A DNA stretch of 64,000 bases from Takakia lepidozioides (lineage: Eukaryota > Streptophyta > Takakiopsida > Takakiales > Takakiaceae): assembly GCA_030704615.1 (NCBI GenBank), contig CM060734.1, forward strand, positions 51,352,042 to 51,416,041, written 5' to 3'. The position numbers and the translations under genes were made by a program. Numbering within the stretch: the stretch's first letter is position 1; each line of letters opens with the position of its first letter. The notes beneath the pieces were generated by a model. That model saw nothing but the letters and a program-made list of their open reading frames with translations. It ran no database searches and was not told the origin of the DNA. Shown one piece after another: positions 1-12,642 of this stretch.

Positions 1-263
1 ATCAAATCATCCCGGAAGAGGAAGCGGAACGACCGGAATATGGCTTCACAAATAACAAAGGAAAATCTGAACGGTGCTTTATTAAGTTAAAATCAAATAA
101 TTTTTCGTTGTTGTTTGTTTGGTGCGAGGGAGGGAAGAGAGCGAGGGAGAGAGAGAGAGAGACGAGTTCCATGGCTGGCAAGATGTGCTCATAGTGTGCG
201 TCTTCTTCTGCTGCTACTGCTGCAAGTTTACAAGGTGGAACTCAAGCAAGGAAGCGGATCAGC

Positions 264-1624
264 ATGCCCAAGGTGCGGACCACTCGCACACGCTACCCCG
301 AAGGATGGGAGCTCATCGAACCGACTTTGCGGGACTTGGAGACGAAAATGCGTGAAGGTATGGGGCACTTGGTAGTGTGGTTTTTGCTTCTACTGTAGAA
401 AAACAGAAGAAAAATATTTTGGGTGCAGAAAGAATTTAGGGTTCGCTAAACTACCCCTTCATACAAGCATCAATCTGCTGTGTGTGAGCTGCTCAGCAAT
501 TAGACCCCAACAGGACCAGGGCTTTAGGAGGTTTTGAGAGTTGGTGAACAGAGGTGCAGGGACTATGTTCTTGATGGTCCTGAAGAGGGTCGCTCTCTGA
601 TGAGAGTACCCCGGACATTGTATCAGAAAACGGATAGTGTATTCGGGTCGCCAGCACATTGGGCATTGACAATCTCCCAGGTAGGCTCCCCCGCCTCAGT
701 TTAAATTGCAGTCTATTGCCGAGGCTAGTCAGGCCCTTCAGATCATCCTTAAGGTCCTCACGCATTGTCACAAACTGGAAACAAGTTCAGGGAAGTTTTA
801 TCCCTAGAGATTGTACTCATAAGACGTTGTTTGCCGTAGCCTTGTGGCCATTGACCCTGCGCCCAGTTTGAGCGGGAAAATGGTGAGTTTTATCCCTAGA
901 GAGAGAGAGAGAGAGAGAGAGAAGATGTCCCTGGGAGTCCTACCCAGCAGAGAAAAATAGAAGCAAGAGCAGTACCCCACTCAATCCATCATCTTTCTCA
1001 CATGAAAATGGTGACACAGCGGAGAATGAGACGCACGAGGGGAAGAGGAAGTGTGAGGCTCTTTGGCCTATCTTCAAAATCTCACATCAAAAGAGCCGCT
1101 ACATTTATGACCTATTTTATCGACGGAAAGCTATATCTAGGGAGCTATTTGACTTCTGCTTAGAACAAGGGCATGCTGACAAGAATCTGATTGCCAAGTG
1201 GAAGAAGGTATTATTCTTTCCACTGTTTGCTTGTTTCCTTGATGTGTAGGCTTGTGTAATTCTATGATTCTACTTGCATAGCGTGAGGGGTGGTATAGAA
1301 TACACTTGTTTCATCCCGGGTACTTGTAAATATTCTGTTATGAATGCACAGTCACACTGATCTAAGATGATAACATTCAGGTACAAGAAGAGCTTTTTAT
1401 ACTCTTAAACAGGTTGTGACTAAGTATTTTTTTGTGGGTGTGGATTGATTGGTTGGGCTGGGTGGCAGTCGGGGTATGAGCGTTTGTGTTGTTTGCGGTG
1501 CATTCAACCCCGTGACCACAACTTTGGGACCACCTGTGTGTGTCGCGTACCCAAGCACCTGCGCGAAGAGAAGGTTATTGAGTGTGTCCACTGTGGGTGC
1601 CATGGTTGTGCCAGTGGGGATTGA
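264..1624 (+). CDS. BUD31: BUD31/G10 splicing factor, 3 exons
   Basis: BUD31 is a small nuclear zinc-binding protein of the activated spliceosome. Exons are 264-357, 1020-1207 and 1469-1624; all junctions are GT-AG and the phases close to a 145-aa frame, the usual length of the family (human 144). The start is the ATG giving [20 protein letters not shown], the conserved N terminus. Exon 2 carries the conserved core ([20 protein letters not shown], then [10 protein letters not shown]). Exon 3 holds the cysteine-rich end: CCLRC, CVCR and [10 protein letters not shown], which bind zinc in the known structures. Intron 1 (358-1019) contains an ultrashort retroposon and a LINE scrap. The 5' leader has a GA-rich tract (about 122-162). 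The next gene, HOS15, converges on it. Identity is secure from the family's near-invariant sequence. Confidence 0.95.
440..780 (-). mobile_element. LINE ORF2 3'-terminal remnant in BUD31 intron 1
   Basis: A minus-strand reading of 459-659 gives [20 protein letters not shown], the Cys/His tail typical of LINE ORF2 C termini. A neighbouring frame continues it, so the piece is frameshifted. It is a dead fragment lying in an intron. Related CGQPE pieces occur at 6257-6455 and 18667-18760. Confidence 0.6.
811..885 (-). mobile_element. Ultrashort retroposon, copy 1 (BUD31 intron 1)
   Basis: A 75-bp insert on the minus strand carries a core of about 63 bp running from GCTCAAACTGGGCGC to CTTATGAGTACAA. 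It is flanked by exact 17-bp direct repeats (AGTTTTATCCCTAGAGA at 794-810 and 886-902), read as a target-site duplication. The core recurs at about 6681-6744 and 42114-42177, each again flanked by a direct repeat. Confidence 0.8.
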
Positions 1625-3577
1625 TTGCAGAAGGCTTTTAATTGGCTTTTTGAATGAGTCTCTCTCAATGTTAGGTTTTCCTGGGGATTTTTTTGTAAAA
1701 GCGTGGGTGAGTGTATAACAGCCAAAGGGTGGATGGATACGTTTTGTGAATTGGTATCCTCACAGAGTATTATTTTAGGAGTTGACAATGGTTATTGGAG
1801 ATGAAATTTACAAGATACAACTGTAAACTGTATGATGCAATTGCCACTGCTTGCTACTGAAAGCCAATCTCGCGTGTAATTAGCAGTTGAAGCTACTGAG
1901 TCTAGTCATTGCTCTTTGAGGTCTTAAGTGTGCAAGCATTGATGAGCCAAAGTAAAGGTTCAGTTCAAATCTTCAACCCACACAGGCAGCTCAGCAGTGC
2001 AACATTACCTGCAACACCATTGATGTGTAAAATACACCGAGCATGCCATGTTTTGAGTCTTTGTGGAGAACCAGTTGTAATTCCAGCTGGTTTCATATCC
2101 GCTGGCGAAGTCTATTGTCTGGTACATGGAGCGTCCCACTGCAGATTGATTGCCTTGCAGATTTAGAGTCCCGATTTCTGGACACTGAGGACCTCGACAG
2201 TCAGAGCAAAGCCCTTAGCTGACAGGTATCCATGCATCTCTCTGTCCGATTGCATCTATTGATGGATGGATTTACAACTGGTGTCCATGATAACATCTAT
2301 TACATTCAAGGCTCCTTCATGAATTGCAGGATGAGATTGGGAAAAGTTGTCTTTTGCACGGTGATGTCTTATTAGTAAGGTTAGTGAATGACAGATGCAC
2401 TCTCTATGGAAGTGTTCTCATATTGATATATGTTTATGAAAGCTGTTTATTCTTCATTCTGAAAAATCTTGAAGCTCATCTTGGTCAGTGGTGCTAGAGG
2501 AAGTCAATGTCCCGTATGTTCTGTTTGTTCTGGAAGCCGAGAAATGCAAACATGGTGGCTGAGAACATGCTGCATGCCCACATCCACATGCAGAAGCGGC
2601 CCAGGCTTCACAGTTTGCTATTTGATCAATAAGCTTTTGCGTTTTTTGCAACAGAAGTGAGCCCTTTCCCACTGTTTTCTGCATAATGCAATCCACCTTA
2701 TAATACCTGAGCTCTGAGTTGTTCTCTGGTTGTTGTTCTTAACCTTGTTTTGATGCTGGGAGAGCTACCTCATTGTCGCCATCTTCCCCAAAATCTGTTT
2801 CCTGTTTGCATTCGAAACCCCACCATTGCTGACAGTCACTATATTTGGCAAGGCCAGAGAGGCCTTAGCTTCTCCCCTTGCTGACTTTGGAGTGGAGACA
2901 GATTTCTTAAGGGCAAATTTCCGGCCCCTCTCTGCCTGAATTGATTTCTTTCTTTTTCAAGTGTGATTTTCAAATGTCCAACGGGGCCCTTGGGAATCCC
3001 CTTGGCACACTCTTTTTGTTTCTTTGCTATGGTGACAGCCTCCTTATATGTCTTGATGGCTTTCTGGGTTTCGTTGTAGCTACAACATTATCAACTTGTT
3101 TACACTGGGCGACTTAAATGTGGCGTACTGTCTGACTTTCCAAAGTCATTTGAAACTTGTACCTTCAATAGTATCCACCAGATAACCACAGAGCCACGTG
3201 GCTTGTCACTTGTCACCCATTGTAACCAACCCAATGCGACTGATCAGCTATGTGAAACTATTGGGGGTATTCTAGTCCTTAGGAGAGGCACTGCAACAAC
3301 CATGCTACCCAGGTAGAGCATGTTAGGTGTCCCACCTTCCAAACAGAAGGCTCCGAGATGGATATACTTTCCATATACTTGACACATCCGTAATCCAATA
3401 ACGTTTTACTAATCAGCACACTCAAATATCAGCAGGGTACAGTACAACATAGGTCACATACCAGAAAATTTTGAACTAGGAGGAAAAAATTGTCTTTGAC
3501 AAACAAATAATGTACACAAGAGAAAAGGAAAAGAAATCAGTATCTGGGTCACCTGTCAATAACAGTAAGAGGCAGGC
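1625..3577. other. Intergenic DNA between convergent BUD31 and HOS15
   Basis: This holds the 3' flanks of both genes. On the minus strand, about 2820-3090 reads as a broken lysine-rich frame (for example IKTYKEAVTIAKKQKECAKG, then after a shift GRKFALKKSVSTPKSARGEA). It looks like a decayed coding segment that I cannot name. Nothing else is supported. Confidence 0.4.
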
Positions 3578-6500
3578 CTACAATCGGAAGTCCAACACAC
3601 AGACAGTATTGTTTGAGAAGCAAGCTGCCACTTTGTCTCCCTCTCGATTCCAGCAGACCTCAAAAATTCCCCCACTCCCACGATAAGTTTTCACAAGGCT
3701 GCCATCCTTCACGGACCATATATGAAGACATTTATCAAACGAGCCACTTGCTAGGTACTCTCCACTGGGACTGAAAGCCACTGAGTAGACAGGTTCACTG
3801 CCAGTGCCAACCCCACAAAGCCCACTTGATCAGCTTAAGCCACAGAAGAATAGTTAGTGTACACCATCATCAACTGATAATTGCGAATGAGTAAAAACAC
3901 ACCGGGGATGCAGATTAGTGCCTTCTAAGATTATCGTTCTCAATTGGAAGAGACTGGTGAATGACAGGAAAGAATAGATGGTACGGTACGATTCATGACT
4001 GAACTGCAGAGACGCCAGCCCGGCAACCATACAGCCAAGCAGTTAAGACTTTTACCGAGGTAATACAAGTAGTATTTTCCAGCTTTCACATAATCCAGAA
4101 TTAATGCCTCATAAAGCTGATATAAAACTTTTCCAGCTTTCACATAGTCCAGAGTTAATGCCTCATAAAGCTGATATAAAACTTACCATTCAAATCTTCT
4201 TACCACCTGGATAACTTAGTCTTCGATCTGTTCACATCGTGCTGTTCTTAGCCCAGATTGGGCCGAGACGGAGCTAAGCGAAGACATGAGTCATAGGATC
4301 ATGGAATTTGATCCGAACTCTGTAGTCTAATTTGCACCAAAACCGAACAAAATTCTTTAAAGATTCAAAATAAGAATGTGTATTCCACAGCTTGAGAAAG
4401 CGTAGATAATTGTGTAAGATGATGTGAACATGGTGCAACATGATGGTTGATATCATTGAAACTCACCTATGATGGGTAAGGCTGAACAGTTGGGTGCCTT
4501 GTTCCACATCCCACAGTTTGATAGTTGAATCAAAGGAGGCACTGCATGGACACCAGATCACATGTCTCCTTCAGCATCCTACAAATGACCTTGCATTGTC
4601 CAGACTGAAACCGAGTTGTCACTGTATAAATACGAGGTTCTGAAATAACAAAATATTTGTGGGATGATGGCTGCTTCAGGATGAAATATGGTATGAATAC
4701 CAGCTGCAAAACTTAATGACAAACAGCAGGATGTGAACAAGCAGCAAACACACCACAATCAGGTCAATTAAGGTTGACCTGAAAAACTGAACAGGTTTCC
4801 TTCGCTTTATACCTTGCAAGTACCAGTTGCTGGTTAGGATTGCTTGACCCTTGTCCTGTAGGACTCCATTTGATTGTATATATTTCCTGCAAATCAGAAG
4901 GCCATCGAGTGAATTAAATAGCTAGTGACAGCCACATACATTACAACGAGTTCGTCTTCCATACACCAGACAGCTGTACTCATTAGAAAAGAGGCAGGAA
5001 AGAGAAATTTATTTCAGCCACAGGAGCGAGAGAGAAAGGCTTTACTTTACAATGAGTTGGCCATGACATTGTGAAACAGATCACTAGCCCAGCAAAAGGG
5101 ACTGGGAGGAAGATAAGAGGAGGAGACAAGGAAACCCTAACATCTCCAAATAATTGCTGCTCTGGTAGTAGCCACTACCAAGGACTTAAAAGACGTCCTT
5201 CCATCACGTAGATGTGACAGAATCACTGCAGAGATGAAACCCAAACCTTCCAATAATGAGACTCGACCGAGTCAAAAGAGAGTATCTTTCCACAGTGGCA
5301 AAAGGGCCGATTCTCAGGCCAAAAATCCAATGGCAGCTCAAACCCTAATCAGAAGACCCAAACTGGAAGCAAGAAAGGTGATGAATCCCAGTGTTAGCCA
5401 CTGGGAAAAGAGGCCATCTCAGACACATCACATGAAGAAATTTTCCAAAGTAACTTCAGTACTGTCCAATTTTCCTCACCTTTGTATGATCTTTGAGGTC
5501 ATGCAGACACTTGTCCTGCTTTAAGCTCCATATCTGCAAATTATCTCAATGCATGATAATCAACACCCAGGAAAAGGACAAAGCATAGTTTCCTTAAAAA
5601 AGGATGCCAACCCGACTGGCATGCATTATGAAGGTTCTTTGTGGCCCCTTGATACAGGTCTCGTTATCATTGAGACTAAGGCTTTGTCAAACAATATACT
5701 CTCGAAGATCTCAAAGATGATATGAGTTCATTAGGAATTTTAAAGGTCATTCATATCCTTATTCTAGGCTCGGGAGAGCGAATCCCATCAGACATGGAAT
5801 TATGCCATCTCAATGTTTCTCAAGCAGCCAACAAAGATACCTAGCTGGGCATAGAGGCAGAGATAAGGGGGAAAACCGGGGGCATAATGGGATGCAAAGG
5901 ATGAGATTTGCATAGAGGGGAGGCATGGACACAGTGATGAACCATCCCAGTAAACTATTTGTTATTGAGCAAACCTTCAAGAGGGTATGAATTTGCAAAA
6001 GAACTTACCTTGGCTGTGAAATCATCAGAGCAAGACGCTAGTAGAGTGCCAGTGGGATCCCATTTGATGGCATTCACCTCATCCTGAACCCGATCCCCGA
6101 AACCTAGTGAATGGTCCACAAACTCAACATAGACCAAAATGTGAGAAGCGCCACTGCCCTTAGTACACAATGACCTGTATACTTTGAGGTGAATACTTTG
6201 TCCATTTCTCTCCTACCTTTGAACAATAAACAGATGCAGAGAGGAAAAGGGGATGGATGTGCGGGCAACCTGAAGACTATATCCATTTTCTGATTCATTG
6301 TCCAGGATATTCTCACAAGAGAGTGACCCTCATCAAGAGCATGGCGGAGCCTACAAGCCCTGGCCTGTTGGGTTCTACCTTTTGGGCTACTCGCACACAA
6401 CAGATTGACTTGTATGAAGGGTTTTCTAGAGGATATTTGGAAAGCCTAAACTAATTGTCTTTACCAAGGTAAGTCACACCACCAGAGTGAGCCCCTCACA

Positions 6501-9500
6501 AAGATAGTCTCTATTCCCTTTGTTTCCATCCAAACTAGGCGTGGGGTCTATGGCCACACGGCCAAGGCAAACAAAGTTTTATTAGTACATTCTCTCTCTT
6601 CGTATACTTTTTTCACTTCGTCCCATGGACAGAAGACATTTTCTTTCTTTCATTCGTTCTCCATCTCCTCCCCCTTTCCTGCTCAAACTGGGCGCGGGGT
6701 CAATGGCCACAAGGCTACGGCAAACAACGTCTTATGAGTACAATCTATCTCCTCCCCCTTCTCCCTTGCTGTGGCACCCCATGGACACAATGACTCTCTT
6801 CCCTATCACCACATTGCCTTCTTGTAGACATTGTGTCACTCACTATGCAAATTGGGAAATAGAGCAGCACTGCTGGAATTAAAGTCTAGGTCAATGAGTA
6901 CATTCACTGTGGACAAAAGGTATGGAAGAGCCTACCTGGTGTCCTGCAAAGGCTTTGACTGGGCGGGCCTCCCCCAGCTTGCAGACATATATCATTTTGT
7001 CTGTGGAGCATGTGGCAAATGACACATTGTTGCGCCAATCCACATCTAATGTAGGTGCTGCCCAACCATATACCGCCCTCCAATTTGTGTTACAAAAATG
7101 TACAAAGATGGTCATTTTATTCAGTTTTTCCAACAAACAGATTGTGCTAGTTACGCTACAGCTTTAAGTCCAACATGAAGACCTCACAGACAAGAGAAGG
7201 TGCAACATACCACCATGGTATTCAAACTGCTGTTTGACGTCACCAGTCTTGGCATCCCAAATGATCGCTGTCTTGTCCACGCTCCCACTCAACAAACAAT
7301 CCCCTTTCTTGTTCCATTTCAGGGAAAAGATCGGGCCTTTGTGTTTGTTCAGAGTGTTCTTCAGTTCTCCTTCCCACCAATACAGACCCATCCACAACAT
7401 AAGGACCCAAACAAATTGAGATTGCTCACTTCCGCAAGCATCAATCAACAGGACCTTCTGTGCACTGTCTGGTGATTTGTCCTGACAGATACAACTTTTA
7501 GATTTCAGCCAGCTTTCTTCTAGTAAGGTTTTCTTTCTCGAAAATATTTTCTTCACAGAATGTATTGCACATGGAGACCGCTTGATTGAGGAAATAGAAT
7601 CCAGGAAGAGGAAGAGCAAGAGATGCCTTGACTTCCATAGATCCCAAAATCGAAACCTTTCAGTGAGGAAACTAAACAAGAGGTTCTGTTTGAGGTAAAT
7701 GATCTTTAATTGGGACATGTTTGCAAAGAATGGATCAGAACCCAACACAATGAACGGAAGGATTGGGAGTGTACCATCCTTACTCCAGATGCGAGCTTGA
7801 CCATCATATGAACCTGTTGCAAGCAATGACCCCTCTCCCTACCACCACACCAAGGGTCCTCAATCAATGAATAAGGCAAACATAACGGCAACAAACAGCC
7901 ATCCAATTCTTAGCGACTGAAGAAAGCACGCAGAAAAGAAGTATGCAATGCTTCTATTTTCTCACGGGTGGTGAGATTGAAACAGCAAATGGTCGACCCA
8001 GCTTACATTCCAGTCTAGTGTTGTGACATCTTTGCTCTTCTCATTGGTTTTTCCCTTAAAATGCTTCAGCACTAGAGGCCTGGGGGCTGCGTTCTGAGCT
8101 GATGTTCCGGAAGGACCGTCAGGTATGGTCCAAATTCTAGCTGTGGAGTCACCAGAACTGAGAAAACCCACCAAGCACATGTCAGTCTTTAAGACAGTAC
8201 CAGTCTTGGCCTCTCCTGCCCAGCTTCCTTTCGTTGAATGTGCTTCCACTTCTTTTCCTCTTTTCTTTCTGTCTCCATCTTTGCCTAAAGAAAATATTTT
8301 CTTGACAAGCAAAAGTGACTTCATCAAAACCTCAATCCACATGCATGACCAACATGCAGAAGAGGAAGAATTTTCAATTCTCTTACCCAGAGGCAAGCAG
8401 AGATCCTGTAGGACTCCAAGCACAGATGAAAACCTGCATTGAAGCCGTGGCATTAGCCCTTCAGAACTGAAGCAAACCAACGTACGGTCCCCTATGGCAA
8501 GAGTCCACATCTAACTTCGCCCTCACATCAGTTTATAGCTGAGATGAGCTATGGCAAAACAAACGTCAAGTCCGAATAATCAACGTATGCATGTAGACTC
8601 CACATAGGCATGTCCATACCTCAGATGTATGGCCTTCAAGAATGGTAACATCAGAATGCATTATCTCACTGACTTGGAGTGACAGTGCACTGGCCACCTC
8701 CATTGAATCTGTGCACAAAAAATCAGAATGAGCACACAGTTAGAAACATGAAGCCTTTATGGTTGCAATTTCTTTCCCAAAAACCATCCTACTTATGGTT
8801 ATGTTTATGCTTGAGCTACTGGTCTACAAAAAAGCCCACCATGGATACAAAAAACCTGAACCCTCAAGTGAAGCAATTTCCATCAATACTATATCAAGTT
8901 TGGCACTGCTTTCTTGGAGGTATCTTGCAGCCACTCATAAGCTTTAAAAGGAAAAAGAAAGAAAGCTCGTCACTGTCAATCCCCTCAGAGGGAGCATAAC
9001 TACTTTCTCCATAGGAAAAATGATCAGATAGTCCACATCCCTGACAAATTGCTCCTCACATGAGGACTAACAAAGAGAAGTAGACACCTCCGCAAGGCAC
9101 TCGTGGCTCTTCGACCTTCACTTTGCTCTTCTCTTCACGCTCCTTCTCCCGCTCAAACCTATCGCGTTCCCTCTCCTTCTCTTTCTCCCTTTCACGGTCC
9201 CTTTCCCGCTCCACCCGCTCCCTCTCCCTCTCCTTTTCTCGCTCTTGCCGCTCCCTCTCCCTCTCCCGTTCTTTCTCTCTCTCCCTCTCCCTCTCCCTCT
9301 CCTTCTCCTTCTCCTTCTCCTTCTCTTTCTCCCTCTCAATCTTCTCTCGCTTCTCTTTGATCATAAGCCGCAGCTCCATCACATCTTTCGTCAAGAGATC
9401 CACTGGCTGCAGCAATGAATAGTCGCCATCCACATCTGTTCCATCCTGCACGGGTCCACACAGCATGAAATCTCTGCTAGGGTAAAACAATACCCTACTG

Positions 9501-10878
9501 ATTTCCTATGCTGTCTCCTAACAAGATTGGCTAGAATGATTATTTTTCCTGCAAACATGTCAAACCACAATGAACAAAGCTAATGTACTCCAGCAAAAGC
9601 CAAAGTTGCAACTTCTAGATCAACAATATTAACAAGTCAAGTTGCATTGCCCTTTAAACTTCTACATTTGAAGACTCTAACAAACAAGCACTCTATAGTG
9701 CAATTTCCCAGAGGTGTGGCAAATGCATCAGTATAAGATTTGGCATATGACTCTTCACAAGCTCAGGCAGTTTAGGAGAAGATGAGAGGAGGGAATGTGC
9801 AGCATCTGAGAACAGCTCACATCATTCAGATTAGCTTCCAACTCCAAGTACTGCAACCCCTTTTGAACAAATGAGACAAGTGCCCCTGGAGGCACATGAT
9901 TGCCATTGATATTGCTCTTGTGGAGTCCAGCTTCATAGCCCAGCACAAAGGCTGAGTGTGTGAAACCTGCAAGCACTCAGCAAAAATCACAGTGGTTTAT
10001 ATGGGTATTCCTAGAACTTGATGCAACCCCATATAGGATAAGGATGCCCACAAAAAGACACACATTGGGTCATTTTTGTGTGCCTTAAGATTGAAGTGGA
10101 ACAAAGGAACAAGCCACCTCAAAGTGGACATCTTCTGTGAACCCAGTCTGAATATCCTTAATCACATGACAACAAAACTCAAAACAGTAAGAACTTGCTT
10201 AGAACAGCATGGCTGACGGATGACATAAACTTCATCAAAAGAGTAAAACATAACTGAACCTCTTTACTCGTGGGACTACAAGCAAAACCCATTCTGTTCC
10301 ATGTGATGACTCATGTAGGATGCCGACTTTGACAGGTCAATTCCAGAGTTTAATTGGAAGATTTGCTACAGTTGATATCCATTTATACATACTACAAAGT
10401 CTCATCCCAAAAGATACAAACCCATTTGAAATTCTTCCAAATAACATTTCACTTGATCCTGGAGCAGTTTCAGTCCCAGTAGTCATTCACTATTTAAGTT
10501 GCGTTAGTGCACTCTCACCCAAAAGGCGAGAGTGCAAAAGGCCAATGCCAACCTAAAATCAACTGTGAATTCTATCTTGTCAAACTGCTGTTGTTGCCTG
10601 TGTGCGAACTGTCTGCCACAGGTTTCCCGAAGACTTAGCATATATCTGTCCAAGTAAAGAATGGGCAGCGAATACATCCCTCACCATCACAAGTGTTTCT
10701 AGGTATGCAGGAGTTGCACAAACCCGACTGAACGATTAGGGCATGTATCCATCAAACAGGATGCATCAAGTTCACACTGCAAACATCTTTTCCACTGGAA
10801 GAAATCTGGAGAGGTACCTGATTCGTGTAAGTACCGAAATAGTAAGAAATTGAGCTCGTGCGACGTGATGGTAGTCAT
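3578..10878 (-). CDS. HOS15: HOS15/TBL1-type LisH-WD40 corepressor, 14 exons
   Basis: Plant HOS15 (animal TBL1/TBL1XR1) is a nuclear WD40 protein that acts with histone deacetylases and as a CUL4 substrate receptor. Exons, minus strand: 10818-10878, 9821-9966, 9088-9445, 8620-8708, 8387-8433, 8007-8157, 7775-7838, 7211-7369, 6936-7057, 6009-6083, 5480-5533, 4813-4886, 4467-4541, 3578-3797. All are GT-AG and sum to 1695 nt, an uninterrupted 564-aa frame. Residues 1-40 are the LisH motif ([17 protein letters not shown]). Residues about 90-170 are an extreme Arg/Glu repeat. From about 210 come WD40 repeats, including [48 protein letters not shown] and the C-terminal [10 protein letters not shown]-like block ending VCVLDFRL. 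Arabidopsis HOS15 is 613 aa; the difference is mainly in the charged linker. The ATG at 10878 is chosen because it starts directly at LisH. Introns 9 and 13 contain repeats. Confidence 0.95.
4077..4184. repeat. 54-bp tandem duplication in last HOS15 intron
   Basis: Two adjacent copies of a 54-bp unit (containing AGCTTTCACATA and CATAAAGCTGATATAAAACT) differ at two positions. They lie in the intron between 3798 and 4466. Confidence 0.85.
6240..6595 (+). mobile_element. LINE 3' end with short 3' UTR, in HOS15 intron 9
   Basis: The plus-strand frame 6257-6454 ends an ORF2-like tail ([20 protein letters not shown]). It is followed by about 70 bp of 3' UTR and then, at about 6527-6592, a diverged version of the ultrashort retroposon core (CCAAACTAGGCGTGGGGTC through TTTTATTAGTACATT). 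This couples the ultrashort core to the 3' end of a LINE. Confidence 0.65.
6681..6744 (+). mobile_element. Ultrashort retroposon, copy 2 (HOS15 intron 9)
   Basis: The same core of about 63 bp as at 811-885, in plus orientation. It is flanked by the direct repeats CATCTCCTCCCCCTT (starting about 6661) and TATCTCCTCCCCCTT (starting about 6746), consistent with a target-site duplication of about 14 bp. Confidence 0.8.
9118..9360 (-). repeat. Arg/Glu-coding purine repeat in HOS15 exon 3
   Basis: Imperfect GAG/AAG/AGG/CGG codon repeats on the minus strand encode an alternating R-E/K-E stretch (about 80 residues). It forms the linker between LisH and the WD40 repeats, probably a charged single helix. 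The antisense frames over it are artefacts. Confidence 0.85.
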
Positions 10879-11155
10879 TATCACCCTGTTCGGAACCAAT
10901 CTTTTACTGTGAAACCTGTGAACAAAGGTGGTGAATTGCGGAAATCAGACCAGTCCGCTCAGCAACTAATTCGCCGCTACTCACGAGGGACATGGAGACA
11001 GAAACCCCTCACATAGATTACGTTGCAAACACACGGTTCTTCCGCCTTCACAGATCATGCCTCTCTGCTTGATCCTTGTCCCTGACCGAACTTCGAATTG
11101 CGTTGTAAGAAAGCGTAATGTATCCAATATGTACACTGAGAAAGAACATGTGAAG

Positions 11156-11173
11156 TTAGGGTTAGGTTTAGGG
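11156..11173 (-). promoter_or_regulatory. Telo-box cluster upstream of HOS15
   Basis: The plus strand reads TTAGGGTTAGGTTTAGGG, i.e. degenerate AAACCCTAA telo-boxes on the HOS15 strand, about 280 bp upstream of its ATG. In plants such boxes are common in promoters of growth and translation genes. The function here is inferred. Confidence 0.45.
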
Positions 11174-11589
11174 ATAGAGGTCAGCTAAAACACACCACGT
11201 TCTTTATTGTTTCTCATTGTCTTAATTAATTAATTTTAATTGCCTTACCCCCCACAGCCGGTAGTAGGTAGCGCTCCGGCTGTTCCGCAAGTGCGTATAC
11301 CCGGTACCCCCAAAACCCTAAAAGAAAAAGAAAGTGAATACGTGGCAGCAACTTCTGAATCTTTTTCTCATTCCATAAAATTACACGACCGAACAGGGAG
11401 TGAGGATCGATCCGTATGGCCCTATCATCTACGGCTGGACTGTTGATGCTTGCGGAGCAGGCTGCCTGCCGACTTGGTACTGGAGGTGCTGGCACGTCTA
11501 TTCTATTCAGAACTTAATTTGTCGCTTCCGCTCGGTCTGCAACTGTTGGAATTCCCTTCCGTCTAGTTTTCTAGAGCTTCGACAATCGC

Positions 11590-11883
11590 ATGTCCAGAAG
11601 GAGGGCGTACCTCTTTGGCGTCCAACCTGGTCCGAGTCTCTTTGGTATTTATGATGGCATAAAAGGTGTGGAGTACGAACTGAATTGTCGATTCACTGCG
11701 GAGCATTTACAACGTATAGAGATAGATGGATATGATGACCTTATATTGTTTTCTATCCTTGAGACACCAAATCTGATGTTAGCGTACGACTTGTTTTTGG
11801 GACTGTGGAAATGGCTTCCTAAGCCTCCTTCACGTAGTGAAACTTCGCTATATATCAATGGCAACATTAGTGCACTAGTTTAG
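11590..11883 (+). pseudogene. Possible kelch-like C-terminal fragment
   Basis: A 97-codon open frame contains a segment resembling the last blade of F-box/kelch propellers (ETPNLMLAYDLFLGLWKWLP; compare the VYDxxTxxWxxLP pattern). The frame is closed by a stop six codons upstream of its ATG, and no splice partner is evident. It may be a relic or an unidentified small gene. I do not assign a function. Confidence 0.25.
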
Positions 11884-12642
11884 GTACCAGAGTCACATCT
11901 GTAACAATATCTAAAGCTTAAAATAAACTTATTACTTATATCTTGTTCCATCTTGTCTATGCTATTTGTATAAGATAGGTTCTTGAATCGTGAGTACAAG
12001 AGGTGAACATGACGCAGTAGCAATGGAAATCAGATTATATGTGCAAGTAAAGAACGAGTAAACAAGAGTTGGATCAATTGATGCATTAACTTTCAGGAGT
12101 ACTGCCAGTATGCCTCTTACCTTCAGAGTGTCGTCTGCAACAATAGATCAGCATATTTTGAGACCTAGAGACAGATAAAAAAACAAGCCCGCGATGTCAA
12201 CTCAGGCAAGAATTAGTAGCCCAGCTACTGTGGGCAGCAAAGAAGCTAATAATTATGTCAAGGTGTAAGTAGATTCTAGCACCGTATCCAAGGAAGTTGA
12301 TGTAGCATACACACTGAGGCTGCAGCCCCGCCTACATGAGAGCCAAATGTACATGCATGCATTTACTCCTCCTTCACCACGTATCTGAATGTCACTTTAG
12401 TCACACGCACAGTTTAGATCCTTCCTAGCCCCGGTCGGGCACTGGAAACAATCACAAAGGAGTTTACCTATTGATCACTTGAGTATCTTGACCCCTTCTT
12501 TGGCCTCTGCCTTGAACTTGTGTAAACTCACCAAGGACCAACTGATGGTCAGCTCCTGTCAAATCCTCCCTACCCCCTCTTCATCTCTAATTTCATGTCC
12601 TCTCCAGTTATCAATGTTTCTTATTGGCAACCTACTTACCTT

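Noticed and set aside
7164-7826. A 220-codon minus-strand frame as one protein
   Set aside because: It reads through an intron: exons 7 and 8 of HOS15 lie at its ends, with GT-AG borders at 7775/7774 and 7370/7369.
9103-9422. Plus-strand open frames rich in Ser/Pro or Ser/Arg
   Set aside because: They are antisense shadows of the purine-rich Arg/Glu repeat in HOS15 exon 3.
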